A stretch of DNA of 64,000 nucleotides. It comes from Pseudomonas sp. LBUM920 (lineage in GTDB: Bacteria; Pseudomonadota; Gammaproteobacteria; Pseudomonadales; Pseudomonadaceae). The notes below the pieces were generated by a model that was not told the origin of the DNA, did no database searches, and saw only the letters and a list, made by a program, of their open reading frames with translations. The DNA lies in contig NZ_CP027762.1 of the NCBI RefSeq assembly GCF_003852315.1, positions 6,243,501 to 6,307,500 on the forward strand, in the 5' to 3' direction. Each line of letters starts with the position of its first letter. Within the stretch, counting starts at the first letter, position 1. The translations under genes and the position numbers were made by a program. This document shows positions 8,208-17,707 of the stretch, in pieces.

Positions 8208-8690
8208 ATGAAGAAGTTTCGATTGCCCAGCCTGTTGTTCCTGGCCCAGGCCACCACCGCACTGGCGGCCGAAGTACCGCCGGCTGATGAAGACAAGGGG
8301 TTCTGGTACGCGCAGACCAGCGTCTATACCCGGCATTTCGCGCCCGACCCTAAGCACAACAACAATCAGGACCTGATCGGCCTGGAGCGCAATGAGGCGT
8401 CAGGTTTTGTGTATGGCGCGGCGACATTTCGCAATTCGTTCAGCCAACGCGCTTACTACGCCTATGCAGGCAAGCGCTATGACATGGCCGACTATCCGGT
8501 GTATGTAAAACTCACGGGCGGGTTATTGCAGGGCTATCGCGGCGAGTACCGCGACAAGATCCCGTTGAACCGTTTCGGCGTTGCGCCGGTGATCATCCCG
8601 TCCGTGGGCGCCCACTATGGGCCGGTAGCAGCAGAGCTGGTGTTACTGGGCTTTAATGCCGCGATGGTCACCACCGGCGTGCGCTTTTAA
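8208..8690 (+). CDS. PagP-like small outer-membrane beta-barrel protein
   Basis: This 160-residue exported protein has a signal peptide ending near ALAA (residues 18-21) and ends VTTGVRF, the terminal aromatic typical of outer-membrane barrels. By eye it aligns with lipid A palmitoyltransferase PagP. FRNSFSQR (residues 74-81) corresponds to PagP FKDSWNKW, and PVIIPSVGAHYGPVAAEL to PagP PVLLPLASVGYGPVTFQM. YTRHFAPD (40-47) corresponds to WHARFAYD. If so, the catalytic Asp is Asn76, Ser77 is kept, and the histidine is displaced by two residues (His43). It could be a divergent acyltransferase or a barrel without activity. Such proteins may carry a glycerol-phosphate transporter label, which this sequence does not support. 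Divergent from the TonB receptor. Confidence 0.6.
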   Translation: MKKFRLPSLLFLAQATTALAAEVPPADEDKGFWYAQTSVYTRHFAPDPKHNNNQDLIGLERNEASGFVYGAATFRNSFSQRAYYAYAGKRYDMADYPVYVKLTGGLLQGYRGEYRDKIPLNRFGVAPVIIPSVGAHYGPVAAELVLLGFNAAMVTTGVRF

Positions 8691-9655
8691 GGGCGCGGTG
8701 CGTAGGCGAACACATCGGCGCGCATCTGGTGCGCATCCATACCCGCTTCAACCAGCGCATCCAGCGTGCCGTAGATCATCGCCGGCGAGCCACTGGCGTA
8801 GACATGCACGGCTTTAAGGTCGCTGATGTCTTCACACACCGCTTCATGCAGGAGGCCGCAACGGCCTTCCCAACCACAGAGGTCGCTGACCACTTTGTGC
8901 AGGAACAGGTTGGGCAGTTTCAGCCACTGGTCCCAGTGCTCGATTTCGTAGAAGTCTTCCGGGCGGCGCACGCCCCAGTACAGGTGCACCGGGTGCTTGA
9001 AGCCAGAGGCGCGGCAATGCTCGATCAGGCTGTGCATCTGCGCCATGCCGGTGCCGGCGGCGATCAATACCAGCGGCCCGTCCGGCAGTTCAGCCAGGTG
9101 GGTGTCGCCAAACGGCAATTCGATGCGAGCCATCTGATTACGCTGCAACTGTTCGAGCAGGTTACGCGCGCTGTCCTCACGGGCCAGCACATGCAATTCC
9201 AGCTCACGCCCGGCGTGGGGCGCCGAGGCCAAAGAAAACGCCGACTTCTCGCCATTCTCCCGCTCGATCATCAGGTATTGCCCGGCGTGGTAACGCACCG
9301 GCTTGCCGGCCGGAGCCCGCAGGCGCACGCGCCATACATCGCCACCGACTTCCACGCACTCACTCAATTGGCACGACAACTTGCGCAACGGCAACTCTCC
9401 CGGCGCCAGCACGCCATCCCACAACACAACGCAATCTTCCAGCGGCTCGGCGATGCAGGTGTAGAACTCACCATGGTCGCGCACCTCGCCGGCTTGCTGT
9501 ACCCGCCCTTCTACCAGCAGCGCCGCGCACACATGGCACACGCCATTGCGACAGGCTTGCGGGCACTCGTAGCCCAGGCGGCGCGCACCTTCGAGGATCC
9601 GCTCGCCAGGGACCAGTTCCAGTACAGCGCCGGAAGGTTGCAGGGTTACACGCAT
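8687..9655 (-). CDS. 2Fe-2S ferredoxin/FAD-NAD(P)H reductase
   Basis: This 322-residue single-chain electron-transfer reductase resembles CDP-6-deoxyglucoseen reductase and phenol hydroxylase reductase components. The N-terminal plant-type ferredoxin domain has Cys35-x4-Cys40-x2-Cys43 and Cys67 (CRNGVCHVC and YTC). The FAD domain contains YHAGQYLMIE with SFSLASAP, and the NAD(P)H domain has LIAAGTGMAQMHSLIEH and VYASGSPAMIY. The start ATG overlaps the ubiD stop (ATGA), so translation is coupled to UbiD. In E. coli the flavin reductase fre also follows ubiD but lacks the iron-sulfur domain. It may supply electrons for ubiquinone hydroxylation or flavin chemistry; no direct evidence. Confidence 0.85.
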   Translation of the reverse strand: MRVTLQPSGAVLELVPGERILEGARRLGYECPQACRNGVCHVCAALLVEGRVQQAGEVRDHGEFYTCIAEPLEDCVVLWDGVLAPGELPLRKLSCQLSECVEVGGDVWRVRLRAPAGKPVRYHAGQYLMIERENGEKSAFSLASAPHAGRELELHVLAREDSARNLLEQLQRNQMARIELPFGDTHLAELPDGPLVLIAAGTGMAQMHSLIEHCRASGFKHPVHLYWGVRRPEDFYEIEHWDQWLKLPNLFLHKVVSDLCGWEGRCGLLHEAVCEDISDLKAVHVYASGSPAMIYGTLDALVEAGMDAHQMRADVFAYAPRP

Positions 9656-11121
9656 CAATCTATTCCCAATTCTTTCCAGATTGCATCGACACGCGCGGTC
9701 ACGGCGTCATCCTTGACGATTACCCGGCCCCATTCGCGGGTCGTTTCACCCGGCCATTTGTGGGTGGCATCCAGGCCCATTTTCGAGCCCAGGCCTGACA
9801 CTGGCGATGCGAAGTCGAGGTAGTCGATCGGCGTGTTGTCGATCATCACCGTGTCGCGCTTGGGGTCCATGCGCGTGGTGATGGCCCAGATCACGTCGTT
9901 CCAGTCCCGGGCATTGATGTCGTCGTCGGTGACAATAACGAACTTGGTATACATGAACTGTCGCAAAAACGACCACACACCGAGCATTACCCGCTTGGCG
10001 TGGCCCGGGTACGACTTCTTCATCGTCACGATGGCCATGCGGTACGAGCAGCCTTCCGGCGGCAGGTAGAAGTCGGTGATTTCCGGGAATTGCTTCTGCA
10101 GGATCGGCACAAACACTTCGTTGAGGGCCACGCCCAGGATGGCCGGCTCATCCGGCGGACGGCCGGTGTAGGTGCTGTGGTAGATCGGTTTGATCCGATG
10201 GGTAATGCGCTCGACGGTGAACACCGGGAAGCTGTCGACTTCGTTGTAGTAGCCGGTATGGTCGCCGTAAGGGCCTTCATCGGCCATTTCGCCCGGATGA
10301 ATCACGCCTTCAAGGATGATTTCGGCGGTGGCCGGCACTTGCAGGTCGTTGCCGCGGCACTTCACCAGCTCGGTACGGTTACCGCGCAGCAGGCCGGCGA
10401 AGGCATATTCAGAGAGGCTGTCGGGCACTGGCGTGACGGCGCCGAGAATGGTCGCCGGGTCAGCGCCCAGGGCCACGGAAACCGGGAACGGCTTGCCGGG
10501 GTGTTTTTCGCACCACTCACGAAAGTCCAGTGCGCCGCCACGGTGGCTCAGCCAGCGCATGATCACCTTGTTGCGGCCGATCACTTGCTGACGGTAGATG
10601 CCGAGGTTCTGGCGGTCTTTGTTCGGGCCTTTGGTGACGGTCAGTCCCCATGTGATCAGCGGGCCGACGTCGCCCGGCCAGCAGGTCTGCACGGGCAGCA
10701 TGCCGAGGTCGACGTCATCGCCTTCGATGACCACTTCCTGGCACACGGCGTCTTTGACCACCTTGGGCGCCATGGCGATGATCTTGCGGAAGATCGGCAG
10801 CTTCGACCAGGCATCCTTGAGGCCCTTGGGTGGCTCGGGCTCCTTGAGGAAGGCCAGCAGCTTGCCGATCTCGCGCAGCTCGCTGACCGACTCGGCGCCC
10901 ATGCCAAAGGCAACACGGTCGGGCGTGCCGAACAGGTTGCCGAGCACCGGAATATCAAAGCCGGTCGGGTTTTCGAACAGCAGCGCCGGGCCCTTGTTAC
11001 GCAGGGTACGGTCGCAAATCTCAGTCATTTCCAGCACCGGGGAAATCGGCACCTGGATACGTTTCAACTCTCCGCGCTGCTCAAGTTGCTGCACGAAATC
11101 CCGAAGATCCTTGAATTTCAT
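9655..11121 (-). CDS. ubiD: 4-hydroxy-3-polyprenylbenzoate decarboxylase UbiD
   Basis: This 488-residue cytosolic enzyme uses prenylated FMN to decarboxylate the polyprenyl-hydroxybenzoate intermediate of ubiquinone biosynthesis. The N-terminus MKFKDLRDFVQQLEQRGELK matches E. coli UbiD. Hallmarks are NLGIYRQQVIGRNKVIMRW in the cofactor domain and MADEGPYGDHTGYY with the conserved catalytic acid region. The ATG at 11121 is preferred over an in-frame upstream codon at 11133 by homology. It overlaps the downstream reductase. The promoter is probably in the short gap after the acyltransferase stop at 11181. Confidence 0.96.
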   Translation of the reverse strand: MKFKDLRDFVQQLEQRGELKRIQVPISPVLEMTEICDRTLRNKGPALLFENPTGFDIPVLGNLFGTPDRVAFGMGAESVSELREIGKLLAFLKEPEPPKGLKDAWSKLPIFRKIIAMAPKVVKDAVCQEVVIEGDDVDLGMLPVQTCWPGDVGPLITWGLTVTKGPNKDRQNLGIYRQQVIGRNKVIMRWLSHRGGALDFREWCEKHPGKPFPVSVALGADPATILGAVTPVPDSLSEYAFAGLLRGNRTELVKCRGNDLQVPATAEIILEGVIHPGEMADEGPYGDHTGYYNEVDSFPVFTVERITHRIKPIYHSTYTGRPPDEPAILGVALNEVFVPILQKQFPEITDFYLPPEGCSYRMAIVTMKKSYPGHAKRVMLGVWSFLRQFMYTKFVIVTDDDINARDWNDVIWAITTRMDPKRDTVMIDNTPIDYLDFASPVSGLGSKMGLDATHKWPGETTREWGRVIVKDDAVTARVDAIWKELGID

Positions 11122-11180
11122 TAACCATGCCACTCGTAAAATAGGCGTACATCCTACCTGCTCTTACGAGCGCTGGCAGC

Positions 11181-13184
11181 TTATTGCACATCATTGCGGC
11201 TTACATCTGTTTGCACCGAGGCCTGGCGCAGGGTGCGGAAGAACGGCTCCAGGAACCCTTCCACATACCGCGTGCCCACGCTTGAGAGGTGGTTGTCATC
11301 GGTATACAGCGACTGGCCGCCGAGTTCGACGCGACACCACCCATTGGTGTCGCACAGCTTCGGCGCCGGGTCCAGCAGTTGAACACCTGGATCGGCCGCT
11401 GCGATCTGCTCAAAGACACCGCTGATGAAGGTTTGGCGCTGCAGGTGTTCGGCCAGGGGCAAGCCTTCGCGGTCGGTCGGGCGCCCCAACATGGCCAAAC
11501 GGCTAAGCCGGTACGGCACATTGAATTCCTGCAGCGGCACTTCCTTGACCAGCCATACACGATGACCACCGGCGCGTAATTGCTGCACCAAGGTATTCAA
11601 ACCCTCGCTGAATAGCTGCTCAGCCACGGCACGGTCATATTTCCCCGTCGCCGGGTCATGGATCGACGCACCGGTATCACCGGAACGCTGTCCATACACG
11701 TAGAGGCTCCAGCGCGCCACCAGCACCACATCACTGAAGGGCTCGCGCTTGAGCAACTGCGTAACGCGCTCGTTGAACGCCCCGCACCCTGGGGTGTTTT
11801 CTTTGCGGTAGAACGGCAGGCAACCGGCGTAGCCCGCCTGGGTGATGCTGAAGTCGTACTGTTTTGAAGCATCGCTCAATGCCGGAATCAGCGCCGAGGC
11901 ATGGCTGTCGCCCCAGACCAGCGCCTTGGCCGTGGCCGCCTGCGGACCAAAATGGCACAACTCACGGTGCTTGTTTTTCTTGTCGTCCGACAAACAGTTC
12001 ATAAGCGTGGGACTCCAGGTGTACGCCTGGGCAAATTGCAGCGCCTGAGGCGGCAGCCGCCACGCAAAACCATCCGACCACACCAGGCTCTTGCCGATCA
12101 GGCCGAGGCTGACGAGCGCCATGACGCCCGCGGCCAGGATTGCCCGATTGCCCGCCAACAGACGCCGCTCGCGAAAGGGCCCCTCAACGAATCGCCAGGA
12201 CCCATAGCCCAGTACCAGACTCAGGAAAAACAGGCCCGCAACCTCCACAGGCGCCAGGCCGAAAATGCTGGCGTACTTGCCAAACACCAGCACCGGCCAG
12301 TGCCACAGGTACCAGGAATAGGAAATCAGCCCCACGCCCACCAGCACACGGCTACCCAACAACCGGCCTACCAGTGTGCTGTGCTGACCGTTGGCCCAAA
12401 TAAGCCCCACCACACCCACTACCGGCAACAGCGCTGCAACCCCTGGAAAGGCGGTGCTGGCGTCATAACCCAGTACCGCCACCAGAATCATTCCCAGGCC
12501 GATCAAGCTGACCGTCTGCGCCAGCATCGGGCTTGCGCGCTGCGCCCGCGCCGGCATTACCGCCAGCATGGAACCCGCCAACAACTCCCAGGCCCGCATC
12601 GGCAGCAGGAAAAAGGCCTTGTCCGGTTCTCGGGACACCGCCCACACGCTGGCAGCAAATGAGGCGAGCATCAGCACAAACAAGGCACCACGCCATTGCT
12701 TGAGCCGGCTCGACAGCAGCGCCAGCAAGAGTGGGAAACCGATGTAGAACTGCTCTTCAACCGAAAGCGACCAGGTGTGCAGCATCGGCTTCATATCGGA
12801 GGCTGTATCGAAATAGCCGTCCTGCCGCATAAAGAAGAGGTTGGAGATGAAGATCACTTGGTTGTGAATCGAGCGTCCCAGCTCTGAATAGTCCTTGGGC
12901 GCCATCAAAAACCAGCCAACCACCAATGACACGAACATCATGACGACCAGTGCCGGCAGGATGCGCCGGGCCCGGCGAGCCCAGAAATCGAGAAAACTGA
13001 AACGCCCGGCTTCACGCTCGCGCCAGATAATCGAAGTGATCAGAAACCCTGAAATCACAAAGAACACATCAACGCCAACAAAGCCGCCAGTGACGCCTGG
13101 TACTCCAAAATGGAACAGCACAACAGCCAGGACAGCGATGGCACGCAGGCCGTCAATGTCCCTTCGGTAAGCAAGAGCGGTCAT
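11181..13184 (-). CDS. OafA/YrhL-type O-acyltransferase with C-terminal SGNH domain
   Basis: This 667-residue membrane protein has an acyltransferase-3 domain (about residues 1-360): start motif YRRDIDGLRAIAVLAVVLFHFG, FVISGFLIT, RRARRILPALV and SLSVEEQFYI. A periplasmic SGNH hydrolase-type domain follows, with LVWGDSHASALIPAL (catalytic Ser block) and DNHLSSVGTRY (Asp/His dyad). Proteins of this architecture O-acetylate lipopolysaccharide O-antigen or other surface glycans. It is a single gene in a core location between rho and ubiD. A terminator separates it from rho, so it probably has its own promoter. The target glycan is unknown. Confidence 0.9.
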   Translation of the reverse strand: MTALAYRRDIDGLRAIAVLAVVLFHFGVPGVTGGFVGVDVFFVISGFLITSIIWREREAGRFSFLDFWARRARRILPALVVMMFVSLVVGWFLMAPKDYSELGRSIHNQVIFISNLFFMRQDGYFDTASDMKPMLHTWSLSVEEQFYIGFPLLLALLSSRLKQWRGALFVLMLASFAASVWAVSREPDKAFFLLPMRAWELLAGSMLAVMPARAQRASPMLAQTVSLIGLGMILVAVLGYDASTAFPGVAALLPVVGVVGLIWANGQHSTLVGRLLGSRVLVGVGLISYSWYLWHWPVLVFGKYASIFGLAPVEVAGLFFLSLVLGYGSWRFVEGPFRERRLLAGNRAILAAGVMALVSLGLIGKSLVWSDGFAWRLPPQALQFAQAYTWSPTLMNCLSDDKKNKHRELCHFGPQAATAKALVWGDSHASALIPALSDASKQYDFSITQAGYAGCLPFYRKENTPGCGAFNERVTQLLKREPFSDVVLVARWSLYVYGQRSGDTGASIHDPATGKYDRAVAEQLFSEGLNTLVQQLRAGGHRVWLVKEVPLQEFNVPYRLSRLAMLGRPTDREGLPLAEHLQRQTFISGVFEQIAAADPGVQLLDPAPKLCDTNGWCRVELGGQSLYTDDNHLSSVGTRYVEGFLEPFFRTLRQASVQTDVSRNDVQ

Positions 13185-13288
13185 AAATCGTAGGTCAGCC
13201 TGATTCGAATGGGAATGAGCGTAGCCGCACTCAGTTTTTTTGTTTCTTAACTGACACTATTGTCCTGCAAAGCTCTCTTTCTCAACAC

Positions 13289-13322
13289 AAAAAAATGGCG
13301 CCCCGAAGGGCGCCGTTTTTTC
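13289..13322 (-). terminator. Intrinsic terminator after rho
   Basis: GGCGCCCCGAAGGGCGCC with A and T tracts on both sides (T6 on the plus strand, a seven-base T tract on the minus strand). It is placed 18 bases downstream of the rho stop and before the acyltransferase gene. Confidence 0.85.
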
Positions 13323-13339
13323 GGACCTGGAGCGTCGTG

Positions 13340-14599
<1,260 letters not shown>

Positions 14600-14833
14600 A
14601 TAGGAATGACGTAATCATTTATGGAGGGGGGAAATTAAGCTTTTGGCTTAATGAGGCCGCGCCGCAGAGAAGGCGACAGGATCGCGTACTAATCGAAAAG
14701 GAATGCGTCGGCGACGGCTTGCAGGGGGCAGTGGAGAAACCAGTGCGGGGCCGAATGTACCACCTGAGTTTCGGAGCGTCTAGCCCTGTTTCACGAAAAA
14801 GCCCCGCAATTTGCGGGGCTTTTTTGACGACGC
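14600..14833 (-). promoter_or_regulatory. rho leader region with hairpin at 14634-14652
   Basis: 234 bases between rho and the trxA stop. A perfect 7-bp hairpin ATTAAGC-CAAAA-GCTTAAT (coding strand, 14652-14634) sits about 35 bases before the rho start. The intrinsic terminator of trxA occupies the far end. rho is autoregulated in enteric bacteria, so the leader is the likely control site. No promoter could be fixed with confidence. Confidence 0.5.
14796..14825 (-). terminator. Intrinsic terminator after trxA
   Basis: AAAAAGCCCCGCAATTTGCGGGGCTTTTTT: a 7-bp GC stem with A/T tracts on both sides, 9 bases downstream of the trxA stop on the minus strand. Confidence 0.92.
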
Positions 14834-15163
14834 TTAAATGTTCGCGTCGAGGAAAGCTTGCAGCTGGGACTTGGACAGCGCGCCTACTTTAGTGGCTTCG
14901 ACGTTGCCGTTCTTGAACAGCATCAGGGTCGGAATACCACGCACGCCGTGCTTGGCCGGAGTCTCCTGGTTATCGTCGATGTTCAGCTTGGCAATGGTCA
15001 GCTTGCCGTCGTAGGTGGTTGCAATGTCGTCCAGAACAGGGGCGATCATTTTGCAAGGGCCGCACCATTCAGCCCAGTAGTCAACCAGGACCGGGCCTTG
15101 AGCCTTGAGTACTTGTTCCTCAAAGTTCGCGTCGGTGACGTGCTTGATAAGATCGTTGCTCAT
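14834..15163 (-). CDS. trxA: Thioredoxin 1
   Basis: This 109-residue cytosolic disulfide reductase is kept reduced by thioredoxin reductase. It has a single thioredoxin fold with the active site WAEWCGPCKMIAP (Cys-Gly-Pro-Cys) and the cis-proline loop GVRGIPTLMLF. Start MSNDLIKHVTDANF is chosen by homology and by GGAGA ahead of it; an in-frame extension to 15205 has no family support. It ends with an intrinsic terminator. In other Pseudomonas, as I recall, trxA lies next to ppx; here about 8.9 kb of accessory genes separate them. Confidence 0.97.
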   Translation of the reverse strand: MSNDLIKHVTDANFEEQVLKAQGPVLVDYWAEWCGPCKMIAPVLDDIATTYDGKLTIAKLNIDDNQETPAKHGVRGIPTLMLFKNGNVEATKVGALSKSQLQAFLDANI

Positions 15164-15284
15164 GGATGTCTCCGGATTGTAAGCAAAAAAAACGTGGCCC
15201 ATCATAGCCGCCCTTCCCCCGTTCAGGAAGCCGCCTCTGATTGACTCTTGCTATGGTGACGCATGAGTTTGGGTATAGCTCAAC

Positions 15285-15980
15285 TTACGGCGTCACGGGA
15301 GTCACGAAGGCAATACCAGTGCGCAATGCCGCATTGCGTACGTGTTCCTGCATGGTTCTCTGGGCTTGCGCACTGGCGCGCCGAGCCAGTGCGCGCAGGA
15401 TCTTGCGGTGCTCCTGCCATGTTTCCATGGCCCGTTCCGGCCGGATGAACGGTAGTTTCTGGCTCTCCAGAAACACCTCGGCGCTGGCACTCAGGATGCT
15501 CACCATCGCCTGATTACCACTGGCCAGCAGAATCCGCTGGTGAAATTCGAAGTCGAGCCGGGCGGCGGCTTCAAAATCGCCGGCCTTGAGCACCTTGCGC
15601 ATCGCCTCGACATTGTCTTCCAGGCAGTCCAACTCATCGATGCTCAACGTTACGGCCGCCAGCCCGGCGGCAAAACCCTCCAGCGCATAGCGCAACTGGA
15701 AGATATCCAGCGGTGTGGCCTGGGCGGCGAAAGGCCAGGCAAAACCCGGCGCCTCCTGCACCTCTTGCACGAACACACCCTTGCCCGGCTGCACGCTGAC
15801 CACGCCCAGCGCACTCAAGGACGACAACGCCTCGCGCAGCGATGCCCGACTCACGCCCAACTGCACCGCCAGGTCGCGCTGTGAGGGCAACGCATCGCCC
15901 GCTGCAAAGCCCTGCTCCTTGATCAGTTTGCGGATGGCCTGCAGGGCCGCTTCCGGTACGGCTTGGGCGATGGAATTCAT
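15285..15980 (-). CDS. FadR/GntR-family transcriptional regulator
   Basis: This 231-residue repressor-type regulator has an N-terminal winged helix (about residues 10-75: GDALPSQRDLAVQLGVSRAS, LREALSSLSALGVVSVQPGKG) and a C-terminal all-helical FCD effector domain (about 90-215: DIFQLRYALEGFAAG, ARLDFEFHQRILLASGN, WQEHRKILRAL). The start MNSIAQAVPEAAL follows homologue practice; the ORF extends upstream without support. It is divergent from an amino-acid ABC importer and is therefore its likely regulator. FCD-type GntR proteins usually bind carboxylic acids or amino acids, but no ligand can be read here. Confidence 0.9.
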   Translation of the reverse strand: MNSIAQAVPEAALQAIRKLIKEQGFAAGDALPSQRDLAVQLGVSRASLREALSSLSALGVVSVQPGKGVFVQEVQEAPGFAWPFAAQATPLDIFQLRYALEGFAAGLAAVTLSIDELDCLEDNVEAMRKVLKAGDFEAAARLDFEFHQRILLASGNQAMVSILSASAEVFLESQKLPFIRPERAMETWQEHRKILRALARRASAQAQRTMQEHVRNAALRTGIAFVTPVTP

Positions 15981-16235
15981 ATAAAACTCATAGTTCCAGA
16001 CAACTGAGCGGCTAGTTGTAAAGCTATTCGCAGCCGGCGGCAAGCCACGCCCCAAAGGGGCTCGCGGGCTTTTACCGGCGCTCGAAAAAGGTGCGAAATG
16101 CGCACGCACTGTTCAGACCAGTAAGACCACCGCACCTCAACAAATCCCGGCCTTGCAGGCAATACCAGCAGTGATGGCATGGGCTGTGCACTGAGCAAAA
16201 TCAGAAAATCCCTTCGCCCTTTTCGGAGAGTCGCC
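15981..16235. promoter_or_regulatory. Divergent promoter region of gntR-type gene and ABC importer
   Basis: 255 bases between divergent starts. Two imperfect symmetric sequences are visible near the regulator start: AGTT-CCAGAC-AACT at about 15990-16003, and ACAACT...AGTTGT spanning about 15998-16017. Either could be an operator, but neither fits the TNGTNNNACNA consensus of FadR-type regulators exactly. Confidence 0.35.
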
Positions 16236-17021
16236 ATGACCAAGCGCTACAGCGCCCTGCTCACTGCCCTGTTTGCCAGCCTGATGCTGAGCCAGGCACC
16301 CGCCCAGGCCAATGGTCTGGACGACATTGTCGCCCGTGGCACCCTCAAGGTCGCCGTGCCTCAAGACTTCCCGCCGTTCGGCTCGGTCGGTCCGGACATG
16401 AAGCCCCGCGGCCTGGACATCGACACCGCCAAGCTGCTGGCTGACCAGCTCAAGGTCAAGCTGGAGCTGACGCCGGTCAACAGCACCAACCGCATTCCAT
16501 TCCTCACCACCGGCAAGGTCGACCTGGTGATTTCCAGCCTGGGCAAAAACGCCGAGCGGGAAAAAGTCATCGATTTCTCCAAGGCCTATGCGCCCTTCTA
16601 CCTGGCGGTGTTTGGTCCGCCTGATGCGCCGATCAGCACCACTGACGACCTCAAGGGCAAGACCATCAGCGTGACCCGCGGCGCCATCGAAGACATCGAG
16701 TTGACCGCCGTAGCGCCCAAGGAAGCCACGATCAAGCGCTTCGAAGACAACAACTCGACCATCGCCGCCTACCTGGCCGGCCAGGTCGACCTGATCGCCA
16801 GTGGCAACGTGGTGATGGTGGCAATCAGCGAGCGCAACCCGAAACGCGTGCCGGCGCTGAAAGTGAAACTCAAGGACTCGCCGGTCTACGTGGGCGTGAA
16901 CAAGAACGAGCCGGCGCTGCTGGAGAAGGTCAACCAGATCCTGGTAGCGGCCAAAGCCGATGGCAGCCTGGAGAAAAATGCGATGCAGTGGCTTAAAGAG
17001 CCGCTGCCCGCCGACCTTTAA
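16236..17021 (+). CDS. Amino-acid ABC transporter, periplasmic substrate-binding protein
   Basis: This 261-residue binding protein (SBP family 3) delivers a polar amino acid to the membrane complex. Signal peptide MTKRYSALLTALFASLMLS with cleavage near APAQA. The mature protein starts NGLDDIVARGTLKVAVPQDFPPFG and includes the ligand-contacting stretch VNSTNRIPFLTTGKVDLVIS. The second lobe has ISVTRGAIEDIELTA. The ATG at 16236 follows CGGAGAG. It is first of four genes (binding protein, two permeases, ATPase) with gaps of 17, overlap and overlap. The exact amino acid is not determinable. Confidence 0.92.
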   Translation: MTKRYSALLTALFASLMLSQAPAQANGLDDIVARGTLKVAVPQDFPPFGSVGPDMKPRGLDIDTAKLLADQLKVKLELTPVNSTNRIPFLTTGKVDLVISSLGKNAEREKVIDFSKAYAPFYLAVFGPPDAPISTTDDLKGKTISVTRGAIEDIELTAVAPKEATIKRFEDNNSTIAAYLAGQVDLIASGNVVMVAISERNPKRVPALKVKLKDSPVYVGVNKNEPALLEKVNQILVAAKADGSLEKNAMQWLKEPLPADL

Positions 17022-17038
17022 AGCGACGGAGCTGATTC

Positions 17039-17707
17039 ATGGCGTATCAATTTGACTTTATGCCTGTGCTCGCCAACACCGACCTGCTGTTGCGCGGTGC
17101 GCTGTTCACGCTTGAGCTGACGGCCATCGGCGCGATCCTCGGGGTGGCCCTGGGCACCGTCGGCGCCGTGGTGCGGGCGTGGAAGATCCAGCCGTTTGCG
17201 TGGTTCTTCGGTGTGTATGTCGAGTTGATCCGCAACACGCCGTTTCTGGTGCAGCTGTTCTTCATCTTCTTTGGCCTGCCCTCGCTGGGGTTGAAAATCA
17301 CCGAATGGCAAGCCGCCGTGCTGGCGATGGTGATCAACCTGGGGGCCTACTCGACCGAGATCATTCGCGCCGGCATCCAGGCCATCCCTCGCGGCCAGCT
17401 GGAAGCCGCCGCCGCACTGGCAATGACGCGTTTCGAAGCGTTCCGCCACGTGGTGCTGCTGCCGGCGCTGGGCAAGGTGTGGCCGGCCCTGAGCAGCCAG
17501 ATCATCATCGTGATGCTCGGCTCGGCCGTGTGTTCGCAGATCGCCACCGAAGAGCTGAGCTTTGCCGCCAACTTTATTCAGTCGCGCAACTTCCGCGCCT
17601 TTGAGACCTACGCACTGACCACGCTGGTGTACCTGTGCATGGCGTTGATGATTCGCCAGTTGCTCAACTGGATTGGCCGGCGGTTTGTGATGAGGAACAG
17701 CCGATGA
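17039..17707 (+). CDS. Amino-acid ABC transporter permease (HisM/GlnP type), subunit 1
   Basis: This 222-residue inner-membrane permease of the polar amino-acid uptake family has about five membrane segments. Characteristic phrases are FTLELTAIGAILGVALGT, VELIRNTPFLVQLFFIFFGLP, and the EAA coupling loop GQLEAAAALAMTRFEAFRHV, which contacts the ATPase. Its stop overlaps the start of the second permease (ATGA), so the two are coupled and should form a heterodimer. Confidence 0.94.
   Translation: MAYQFDFMPVLANTDLLLRGALFTLELTAIGAILGVALGTVGAVVRAWKIQPFAWFFGVYVELIRNTPFLVQLFFIFFGLPSLGLKITEWQAAVLAMVINLGAYSTEIIRAGIQAIPRGQLEAAAALAMTRFEAFRHVVLLPALGKVWPALSSQIIIVMLGSAVCSQIATEELSFAANFIQSRNFRAFETYALTTLVYLCMALMIRQLLNWIGRRFVMRNSR

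Noticed and set aside
15990..16017. Symmetric sequences near the GntR-type gene as a defined operator
   Set aside because: They do not fit the FadR-type consensus closely enough to claim a site; kept only in the region note.
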